From assembly GCA_036277115.1 (NCBI GenBank), contig DASUNM010000021.1:558001-622000 (forward strand): a stretch of 64,000 bases of DNA. Reading direction: 5' to 3'. The position numbers and the translations under genes were made by a program. Every line of letters begins with the position of its first letter. Position 1 is the stretch's first letter. Source of the DNA: Pyrinomonadaceae bacterium. Lineage in GTDB: Bacteria; Acidobacteriota; Blastocatellia; Pyrinomonadales; Pyrinomonadaceae. Shown here piece by piece: positions 26,197-38,100 of this stretch. The notes beneath the pieces were generated by a model. That model had not been told where the DNA came from, did not search any database, and was given only the letters and a program-made list of their open reading frames with translations.

Positions 26197-29100
26197 ATGT
26201 CCCACACGCCCCACGGCCTACGCGCAAAGCGCAATGTGCGAATTGTTCGGCTCGTTGTCCTTTGCTCTCTGCTCTTAGCCCTCGGCGCTTTGCCCTTCAT
26301 CGCGCGCACTGAGGCAGCACCTTCGGCCGACGACTCACTCAGAACTCATCACTCATCACGGTTTAGTTGGCTTGGCGGCAATCCCGACATCTATAGCAAG
26401 ATCCTGGCGGGTAGAAGTGCGCGGACGTTGAGGCCGGCCCCGCTGTTCCTTGGCCAACTGCTCGACTGGAACACTTTCGGAAATGTGGGAACCGAGACGA
26501 CTGAACCTAGCGTCTTTAATAACACAAACATCTCAGCCGCTAACCTAACTTTGGGCGCCGGCGTGACTGGATCTGGAAATGGAAACCGCTTCGGAGGTAA
26601 TGCCTGGTTTGATGGTGGGGATACGAATCCAACGACGTTAGCCGAGTCGATTGCCGGCCATGATTACATTGAATTCATCGTCACACCCAACGTAGGCTTT
26701 TCCTTTACCCCAACCTCATTCGTTTTTAATTGGGAGCGTTCTAGTACTGGGCCAAACAACGTGACCCTGCGGTCTTCGGTAGATGGGTTTGCTACAGATA
26801 TTGGAACCGTCAATTTTCCCGGCACAACGTTAACCACCGGAAACACGATTACGATTTCTGGTTTGACCAACCTCACGACAGCTACCACTTTCCGTCTCTA
26901 CGGTTATGGGGCAACCGCTGGCACCGGAGCCGGCGGGTTTGACACGACTACTAACGCCGTTAACGTTTCACTAAATGGTACTACCGCAGCGCTTCCCGCG
27001 ACTTACACATGGGCTCCGTTATTGCCCGGCACCGACGATAGTTATCAAAACGCACTCAATTGGAATCCCGATCGTCTGGTGCCCGCTGTGACTGACGTGC
27101 TCGTCGTTGACGGTACGTCGACCCCGACGACAAATATCGACAACATTCCCACCCAAACCATTGCGCAGTTCCGCTTTATCAATGGCGCTGCGGTTACGCT
27201 GAGCAGTGCTGCCGCGAATACTTTGACGATCGCCGGCGCCGCCGGAACCGACTTTGATGTGACTGGGTCGTCACAAGTGAAGTTGTCTGGTACTAGCCAG
27301 CTAACGATCTCGCTCCCAACCGGAGCGACCGGCAACATCGATAACTTGCTCAGTTTCGAAAGTACGGGTGGCAGCCGGCTCATCGCCGCCGACGCAGGCG
27401 CAGTAACGTTCCCGACCGCGACAAACTGTACCGCCTTAGCCGGTTATGTAGGGAATCCGTTTGGTACTAATGCCGCCGGAGCCGGAGCAGGCTCGATCGT
27501 TTTCCAAAGCGGAGCGTTTTACACCCATCAGTCCGGCGACAGTCCTTTTGGCGCCGCCAGCGATTCGCAGATTGTGAACTTTGCGAGCGGCAGCATGGCG
27601 CGTTGGTTTACGACCTCAGGCTTCCAGGCCAACGGCCGGATTTATGCGAACCTTGAGATTGGCAATGGCTTAACGGCGGTCACGGTCTCTGATACCGGTA
27701 CGGGCGACTTCCAATTCGAAGACCTGACGGTCAGGGCGGCGGGCGCAACCAACTCTTCGCTCACCTATACGGGTAGCGGTTCGGCCGCCGTGACGATCGG
27801 TGGCAGCATCAGTAGTACCGGCATCGGCACCGGTTCTTTGCCGGACATTACGCTGATCGCGCCTGGCGGGGTCACAATCAGCAGACCCGCAAGCTCAATC
27901 ACATTTGGAAACGACGGGAGCAATGCGCGGGCCCTTAACCTGGACGGAAACGTTGCCTTAACCAACACTACGACGCTGACCCTTTCGCGCATTGTGTTGC
28001 TGGGCCTAACGAACCCCAACACCAAGACCTTTACTGTTTCGTCCCCAGCGATTCTAAATGGCGGTGCCACGGGCTACATCGTCGGCGGCCTGAAGAAAAA
28101 CTTTACCGGGAGTGATCTCTCGCGGACGTTTGAGATTGGAACCACCACTGCGTACACCCCTGTCAATCTGAGTTTTGCGGCGGTTTCAGTCTCTGGCGAC
28201 GTTACCGCGAATACTTTCAGTGGAGACCACGCCGATACGACAGCCGACACTTCGGGAATCAACAAGAACCTCAGCGTCAATGAGTACTGGAACCTCACGA
28301 GGGACGGATCCATTGCCTTCAGCACTTATGACGCCACGTTCAACTTCACCGCCGGTCTGATCGACGGCGGCGCCAACCCGGCAAACTTCATCGTGCGCAA
28401 GAAAGACGCTGGCGTGTGGACATCGCCGAGTGTCGGAACGAAAACTGCGACCAGCACGCAAGCGACCGGCATGGCGACCATGAGTGACTTCGCCGTAGGC
28501 GAATCGCTTACGCCCGAAATTGACGTGAAGGGCAATGGCATCTCGATTCCGGACGGCGATACGACGCCTGACCTGGCGGACGGAACCGACTTTGGCAGCA
28601 CCCCGTCAAGTCATACGTTCACGATCGAGAATACCGGTGCCGCAAATCTGACGCTGAGCGGAACTCCGTTCGTCCAGATTACGGGTCCGAATGCGAGTGA
28701 CTTCACGGTGACTTCGCAGCCCAGCTCACCGGTCACCCCGAGCGGCTCGACCACATTCACCATTTTCGCAGGCGCCAGTGCCGTCGGTACGCGCACGGCA
28801 ACCGTTTCCATCACGAATGACGACAGCGACGAGAATCCCTACACCTTCGACATTCAGATCGTGGGCGTCAGTACCCTGACGGTTACGCCAGCGACGACGC
28901 CAACGGCGACCGACAACGACTACACGCGCATCAACAACGCAGTGCAGGCGGCCTTCAGCGGCCAGACCATCAAGCTGCTCGGAACGTTCAATTGGACTGA
29001 GACGAATGCGGCGGCGAGTTGGGCGCTCGGTAGTGACGGCCAGACCGGCGGTAGTTTCTCAAACGACGACTACGGCATCACGCCGAAGGCGAACGTGAAC

Positions 29101-32100
29101 AACGTGACCTTCACGGCGGACAATCTGGGCGACGGCGAAATCCAGGGACCGGGCGATCTGGCGGGCGTAAATCTGGAAGGCGTGTTCGCCTTCTTCCTCG
29201 GCGATAATCAAAATTGGACGATCTCGAACATTCGCTTCCTCGACTTTGACCTGTCTATTGGCTTCTTCCAGAGTCCGGGCGGCAGTGATGCCTATAACAA
29301 CACGCAGCTCAGCAACAACTACATTCGGATGGCGCGCGACTTGAACGCGACGGTGGCGCCGGCAGACGTCAATCAGAACATCGCGATCCACCTCTCATTC
29401 GGCGCGAACCAGGTGATCTCAGGCAACACGATCGAGATCCAGGGCGATGGCATCAGCGCGGGCGCGAACTTCGCCACCGACGTTGCCCTGCAAAGCAATA
29501 CCAGCGGCGGCGCGGTCTATGACGGCCTGCAAATCACGAACAACATTGTGCGGGTCTTAAACGCGCAGGATGCCGCTAACCCGCAGGTAGTCCTTGGTAT
29601 TTGGGAAAATGCGCACGCCCATAGCAGCGACATTACTCTGAGCGGCAATCAGTTCATCAATCAAGCCGGTGGAAATAATCCGGCGACGAACCTCCAGCGC
29701 GCCTTCCGGGTAACTTCGCATTCGTCGGCCACGACGACGGTCACCTACTCGGGCAACTCAATCAGTGGCGCGAACATTGGCTTCCAGTGGCTGGCCGGTC
29801 AGAACTTCAGCGGCAATCAGCCGGTTATCGTTGAAGGCAATACGATTACAAACAACGGCACGGGCTTGCTGGTGCAGAGCCAGGGCGTGGCCAACATCAG
29901 GTTCAATCGCATCGTCGGCAATACCACCGGGCTGAATAACGTCGACGGTAACGTCACGGCTGAGAACAATTGGTGGGGTTGCAACGCGGGACCGGGAAAT
30001 CCCGGCTGCGACAGCGTTACCGGCACTGCCGACTTTGACCCCTGGGTCGTTCTCCTGGTGAGCGCTTCGCCCAGTTCGATAACTCCGGGCGGCACTTCGA
30101 CCATCACGGCCGACATGACGAGGAACAGCGGAATCGGCAATCCCGCGCACGGTGGGGCCGCGATACTGCCACTGCCCGACGCAAGTTTCAGCGCGACCAA
30201 TGGCACGATGTTGCCGACCACTAACTCGTTTAGCTCTGGTCAGACGACATCCACGTTTACTTCGACGAACAGCTCGAATGGCTCCGCGTGCGCAGACGTC
30301 GATAATCAGCAGACTTGCGCGCCAATTACGGTCACCGCGCCGTCGTTCACCATCGACGACGTGACCATGGCAGAAGGGAACGGCGGGCCGGGCAGCACTT
30401 CGTTTATCTTCACCATCACCAAGACGGGGGCAACAGCGTTCAACGCCAGTGTCGATTACGAAACCGTTCCTGGCACAGCAGTATCGCCGACGGACTTCAC
30501 CGCGATTCCGGTCACCAATGTGACGTTCCTTCCGTCCGAGACGACCAAGCAGGTGACTGTGTTCGTCAACGGCGAGCTCGCGGTCGAACCTGACGAGACG
30601 TTTACTCTGCAGCTTTCGAACGCGTCCGGCGCGACGATCGGCGACGCATCCGGACTTGGAACTATTCAGAACGACGATGCCTGTCCGCCCCAGGCGACGG
30701 TTTATGTGGACGACAGTTGGACGGGTACTCCGCTGGGAACCGATCCTGATGGCGGCGGTCTCGCCACTAACTTTGGCTGCGATTCGTTCGCGACGATTCA
30801 GGGTGGCGTCGACGGCGTGGCTGTCGGTGGCACGGTGATCGTTTACGCGGGAACGTACAACGAGGACGTTAACGTTTATAAAGCCGGCGTGAGCATCCTC
30901 GGTGCGGGTGCTGGCTCGGTAAGTGTGGTGGGACCGATTGGCGGTTCCGGCGCGACATTCCAGATCACCGCAAGTAACGTCACCCTGGCGGGCATGACCA
31001 TTACGCGGGCGGGCAACAACACCACCGACTGGAACAATCCGAATCTGAATTCGGTAGGCGTGGCAATTCAGGGCCTATCGGTCACTGGGGCACTCATTCG
31101 CGATAACGTCATTACCGGTAATCGCACCGGCATCGACATCAACAACAGCGGCGGCCACACGATTCGCAACAACGTCATCGACTTCAACCGGACAGGCCTG
31201 ATCTTCCGTAACCAGACTGACCAGATGACGGTGATCGAGAACTTCATCACCAACAACTGGACGGTCGGCGTCCTGTTCCTCGATGCCAGTGGCGGCACGA
31301 ACAGTCCGGTCCAGCAAGCCCTCCATGGTGCCTTTAATAACAACAGCATCAGCGCCAACTGGTACGGGCAGATCGTTGATCGCCAGTCGGGTGGATCTCT
31401 CCCGCCGCCGGCCACGACAAACTACAAGAACTTCCGCGGCAACTGGTTCGGGACCACCTCGCCGGTCGTGACCACGGCGAACAGTGCTGAACCAGGCTAC
31501 GCGGTGCAGATTCCTGTGCTTTATGGCGGCTCGGCCACGCCTCCGGGAGGTCAGCCCGACATTGCCGGTCCGGCGTCGGCCAACTTCCAGTACACGCCAT
31601 TCCTGTTGAGCGGGACCGACACCGATGTCGAGACAGTTCCCGGTCGGGGAACGAACGGCTTCCAGGGAGTTGCGAACACTGTAGTGGTCTCGTATGTGAC
31701 CCCGAACGGCTGGTTCTTCTTCGATGACCTGCCCGGCACGGGAACGGGATCGGGAGGTTTTGAGATTGGCCCGGCGACGCCGCCACTCGGAACGGGCAGT
31801 GCGTTCCTGACCGTGGACGCGCAGGGACGTCATGCCCTCGGCGTCTTCAATTACAACGGAACGCGCGCGGATGACCTGCTGGCGCTGCTCTATCACAGCT
31901 ATCAGAACAACAACACGAACACCGTGGTGGCGAATTCGCTGCAGTTCGACATCGACTACGACCTCAACGACGCGGCGACTGCGTACTCCGGGCGTCTGGT
32001 CTTTGAACCGTACCTGTCGCCGGCGCAGGGTGCTGTGGCGCAGAACGTCTGGCAGAACTGGGACGCGCGAGGCGGCATGTGGTACGGGACGCGAACGACC

Positions 32101-35100
32101 GTAACGGTCAACAACGTCGCCGGCGTTCCCCAGCCATGTCAGCCCGCGTCGCCTTGCACCTGGGCGCAGGTGCTGTCGCTGTTCCCGAACGCCGGCGTGC
32201 GCAACGCGGTTGGCAGCGCCGTGCTCTTTAAGGCGGGTGGGCCGTGGGCGCCGGGCTTCGACGGCAACGTCGACAACTTCCGGCTGCAACATAACGGCGC
32301 GCTCGTGACCTACGACTTTGAGCCGGGACCGCAACTCTCTATCAACGATGTGACCCAGGTCGAGACCAACGGGGGCACTACGGCCTTTACCTTCAACGTC
32401 ACGCTTACTGAATCAAGCAGTCAAACCATCACGGTGAACTACCAGACCGCTGATGATTCAGCTACGACTGCCGACCTGGATTACAACGCAGTCGCTTCAA
32501 CTGGAATAACCTTCAATCCGGGTGAGACCAGTAAACCGGTAACCATTCAGGTAAACGGCGATACCAAGTTTGAACTTAACGACCAGTTCTTCGTCAATCT
32601 TTCGGGCCCAGTGAACGCGACAATTCTGGACGGTCAGGGCGTCGGCACGATTACTAACGACGACACGCAGCCGACGATCCTGATCGACGACGTCACGGCC
32701 TTTGAAGGGGACAGCGGGACCACGGACTTCAATTTCACGGTGAGCCTGTCAAACGCGTCCTATCAAACGATAACCGTCACCGCTCAGACTGCGGACGGCA
32801 CTGCCCTGATTTCCAATGCCGACTACAACGGCGCCGGTCCAACGATCCTGACGTTCGCGCCAAATGTGACCACGCAGCCGTTCCAGGTGCAGGCGAACGG
32901 CGACACGAACTTCGAGCAAACCGAAACCTTCGTGGTGAATCTGAGTCTGCCGACGAACGCGACCATCTCAGACCCGCAGGGTACCGGCACAATCACGAAT
33001 GATGATGCGGCGCCCTCTATTTCGATTAATGATCTGACGGCGACGGAAGGTACCACCGCAGTTCCGCCGCTGACGAAGCAGTTTAATTTCACCGTCACCA
33101 AGACGGGGACGACTACCGAACAAGCGAGCGTCACCTTCCAGACCGCCGACGATACCGGTGGCGTAAATCCGGCGACTTCCGGCGCCGATTGCAGCACTCC
33201 CGGCGTGGACTACATTCCGAACAGCGGCACCGTGATATTCCCGGCCAGCGGTCCCGGTTCGACGTCCCAGACGGTCACGATTCTCGTGTGCCGTGACAGC
33301 GTTTTTGAAGCCAATGAGACATTCCTGGTGACTCTCTCTGGCCCGGTAGACGCCACAATCAGCGATGGCCAGGCAGTCGGCACGATAACCAACGACGATG
33401 TTCCCTCGGGAGGGTTCGTCGTGAACACGACCGCGGACGGCGACGATGGGTCGTGCCTGCCCATTGGCAGCGGTAACGGTTGCACTTTGCGCGAAGCAAT
33501 CAACGCGGCGAACGCGAGTCCCGCGGCTACGGCAATTAACTTTGCGATCCCGGCGAATGACGCGCGCCACTTCTACTACAAGGATGATGGGGTTGCGAAC
33601 CAGGTAACCCATGACCTGACGCACGTGCTCGTGACCACGGCGGCAAACGATGCGGCCTTGCCGGTCGACAAGGATCCGGATTGGCCGCACGGCTGGTGGT
33701 CGATTCTGCCGGCTTCCGCCTTGCCGGCCCTGACGCAGGCAGCCACTGTTGACGGTTATACCCAGACCGAGGCCGCGGTGAACACTTCCGCGACCAGCAC
33801 CAACGCCGTGCTCAGAATTGAAGTGGAAGGCTCCAGCGCGGGCGCTACGGTGACTGGTCTGGTGGTCTCAAATGGATCGTCAATCGTCCGCGGTCTTGTG
33901 ATCAACAGATTCACCGACCACGGCCTGCAATCCAGTGGCGCGGTCACCGGTAATTTCATCGGTACCGATGTCAGCGGCACTCTCGACCTGGGGAATACGG
34001 GTAGTGGCGTGCTGGGCGCCAACAATATGACCATTGGCGGTACTACCCCTCAACTCGCCAACTTGCTCTCGGGCAACGATAGCCACGGAATTCTGTTCAC
34101 GAACTTCAACAGCAGTATCGTCCACGGCAACTACGTCGGCACCAAGGCTGATGGCGTCAGCGCGCTGGGCAATGGCGGGAACGGCATTCACCTCACCGGC
34201 GGGAGCGCGGTATTCAACACAATCGGCGGCACGGCTTCCGGTGAACCGAACATTATCGCTTTCAACGCAAACGATGGCGTGTCGTTGCCGGATGCAGGCA
34301 TTGGAAACGTCATCCGTGGTAATTCGATCTTCTCGAACGGCACGACCGCTTCGCATCTGGGAATCGATCATGGACCGGTCGATGGGGAGACCGCCAACGA
34401 CGCTGCGCCTGATGCGGATAGCGGTCCGAATGCATTGCAGAACTTCCCGGTCATCCGGTCAGCGGTGGTTGGTAGTCCCCACCTGATCTCAGGGACGTTA
34501 AGCTCGGTGCCGAACCAGACCTTCACGATCGATTTGTATGCGAACACTGTTTGCGACACGTCAGGTAATGGGGAAGGGAAGACTTATCTTGGGTCGACCA
34601 CCACGACCACCGATGCGAACGGCCTCGGCGGGTGGAGATTCAGTCCGGCGACGCTTAATCTGACCGATCAAATTACGGCGACGGCCACGAGCGTCAACAA
34701 TAACACCTCAGAATTCTCGCTGTGCTTCACGCCCACGACGTTCAACGCTGGGCAGCTTCAGTTCGCCCAAACGGCAATCAGTGATCCGGAAACTAATACC
34801 GGGTCGCACACAGTAACTTTCACGGTGCAGCGGGTCGGCGGGTCTAATCGGCCGGCTTCAGTCAATTACACCATCAACGATGGCTCGGCGACCGTCGCTG
34901 ATAATGACTATTCAGTCAGTTCGCCAACCGGAACACTGCAATGGCCGAACGGAGACTCGACCGACCGCACCATTACCATCACCGTAAATGGCGACACTAA
35001 GTACGAGGGCGACGAGACACTAACGATCGTGCTCTCAAGTCCGGTGGGGGCGACGATTGCCGGCCCGGACACGGCCACGCTGACGATTACCGATGACGAT

Positions 35101-38100
35101 CTGTTGCTGGTTGACGACGATTTGGTCCAGTGTCCGACTGCCGCGTACACGACCATTCAATCTGCAATCACTGCCGCTTTGGCCGGTCAGACGGTTCAGG
35201 TGTGCGCGGGAACTTATGAAGAGCATGTCACCGTCAATAAGAGTCTGACCGTGCTGGGCCCGAACGCCAATATCAACCCGAACACCGGTGTCCGAGTCGC
35301 TGAAGCCATCATCAGTCCAATTGCCAGCGACCCGCTGAACCCGGGCTTTAACGGGCCCATTGTGGTCACTTTCAGCGCCAGTGGAGTTACCTTCAAAGGC
35401 TTCACCGTCGACGGCGATAACCCGTTAAATGCCTCTGGCGTTGTCTTCAACGGCTCTGACGTTGACGCGGAGTTCGGCATCTACGGCGATGGCTCTGCCG
35501 ACATGGATGCGGTAATTGAAAACAACATCGTTCAGAACATCGGCGAGATCGCGATTTGGCTAAATACCTTTGGGATTGGCGGTCCGAGAAATGCCAATAG
35601 CCGCATAACTGCGAATAAGGTCGATAACGTTCTCGGTGCCTTTGGACAGGCGTTGCGCATTTCCGACGATTGCTGGGCCGACGTGACGAACAACGTCGTT
35701 ACCCGCTCGCGCTTAGGAATTGTCATTGAGAATTTCAGCGGCAACGTCACCACGCATCCGGCGTCGGTCATCGAAAACAACGACGTCACGACGTTCCGCA
35801 TCGGTATCCGTCACAATTTGCACTACGTTTACGGGTTGCCGGGCTTCACCATTCGCAACAACACGGTGCAGTCATACGTTCAGACACCGATGCCGTCACA
35901 GGTAACGACGCCGACTACTTATGAAGGTATTCGCGTTGAATCAATCCAACAGACGGTGACAGTGGATGTCACGAACAATACCGTGGACGGCAACCGGACG
36001 GCACTCCAGACAGCAGGTTATACGCGGGTTGAGGGTCTCGGTATTACGAACTCCTCGGCCGTGTCACCGAACATTCGCTTTACCGGCAACCGCTCTACGG
36101 ACAGCATCCGCGGCGTCTTCCATGACACGCCCGCCGTGCCGACGTTTACCTGCAACACCATTGCGGGCAACTCTACCGGCGTGGAAATAAGTGCGAATGC
36201 TACAAATGGCCTGATCGCGAACAATAACAACATCTTCGGCAACGGCGTTGGGATGCTCAATAACAGTCCCGCCGGCAGCATCAATGCTGAGAATAACTAC
36301 TGGGGAAGCGCAACCGGGCCGACCATCGCCAGTAACCCGACTGGAACCGGCGACAGCATCACCGGCACGGGGGCCTTAGCGGTGGATTACGACCCGTTCC
36401 TTACCAGTGCTGCCTCGTGCGCACCGGTCGCGCCGCCCACCATCAGCAAGGCCTTTGGCACAGTGTCGGTGCCGCCCAACGGTTCGACTACATTGAGCTT
36501 TACGATCGGTAATCCGAACAGCAGCACGCTTACGGGAATCGGCTTTACCGATCCGCTGCCGGCCGGACTCATCGTCGCGACGCCCAACGGTCTGACCGGA
36601 AGTTGCGGTGGCGGCACGATTACCGCGGCCGATGGCTCAAGCAGCATCAGTCTCTCGGGCGCGACTTTGACGGGAGGCGCTACGTGCACCTTCACGGTGA
36701 ACGTGGAGGTCAATACTTTGGGCGCGAAGAACAACACCACGGGGAACGTGAGCTCAACTGAGGGCGGCGTCGGTGGCACCGCTTCGGCCACTCTCAACGT
36801 GACCCCGCCTTCGTTGTCCATCAGTGACGTCACGCTGGCTGAAGGAACCGGCGGCACAACCAACTTTGTCTTCACCGTGACGAAGACCGGTGACGGCGCC
36901 ACTGATGTGAATTTCACCACTGTTGACGGCACTGCCCAGGACGACCTTCCGGTCAGCGAAGACAACGACTACACGCCGAACAACGGCACCTTAAGCTTTG
37001 GTGTGACAGAACCGACCAAGACGATTACGGTCGTGGTCAATGGAGACGCTACGCCGGAACTTATCGAGAACTTCACGGTGGTCTTGTCGGGGCAGACCGG
37101 CGGCGCGACGATCACTGATGATACGGGCCTCGGGACGATTCTGAATGACGACGAATCAGCCACGGCCGGCCAACTGATCATTAGTGAGTTCCGCTTGAGC
37201 GGACCGGGCGCCAACGCAACGGAACAGGCGAACAACGAATTTATTGAGCTCTACAACAGCACGGATCAGGATCTGTTCGTGACGACCACTGATGGTTCGA
37301 CCGGTTGGGCCGTGGCAAACTCGAGCGGTGTCCCGATCTTCTTTGTCCCGAACGGCACGACGATTCCGGCGCGCGGACATTTCCTTGGCACAAATACAAA
37401 CGGCTATTCGCTGAAAGATTATGGCGGCACAGACGCGGCGCTGGGCGACGCCACCTGGACGACCGATGTTCCGGATAACACCGCGCTGGCCGTGTTCCGC
37501 ACAAATAATGCGGCGAACTTCAATGCGACGAATCGCCTCGATTCGGTCGGTCCGAACACTGAAACCAACCCGCTGTACAAAGAGGCCGCCGGATACGCGC
37601 CACTCGCGCCGGCAGATGTCGCGCAAAATCTGGAACACACCTTCTTCCGTCAGATATGCGTGTTCCAGGCCGGTTGCCCGACGCCGGGACGGCCGCGCGA
37701 TACGCAGGACAATGCGGCTGACTTTATCTTTGGCGACACGACCGGAGCGCCTACGTCAGCCGGGCAACGTTTAGGCAGCCCCGGCCCTGAGAACCTCGCG
37801 TCGCCAATCAAGCGCGACCCGGTCGTAAATCTAGTGTTACTCGACGCGACTGTTTCGGAGGCGGTCGCACCAAACCGCGATCGGAATACCACGTCTGACC
37901 CGGTCAACGCATCGCTCTTCGGGACCATGACGATTCGTCGTCGCGTCGTGAATCAAACCGGGGGCACCGTTACCAGGCTTCGGTTCCGCGTGATCGACAT
38001 GACCACGCAACCGTCAGGTGCATTCGCCGATTTGCGTCTCCGATCATCGTCGAATCAAGTCATCAGCATGGTTAACGACGCGAATACCTGCGCGTCAACG

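Noticed and set aside
31075..32334. Long minus-strand open frame of 419 codons inside the giant gene
   Set aside because: It is antisense to a clear beta-helix region, its peptide is Arg-rich low-quality sequence, and it has no recognisable motif. GC-rich DNA with biased codons often leaves such antisense frames open.
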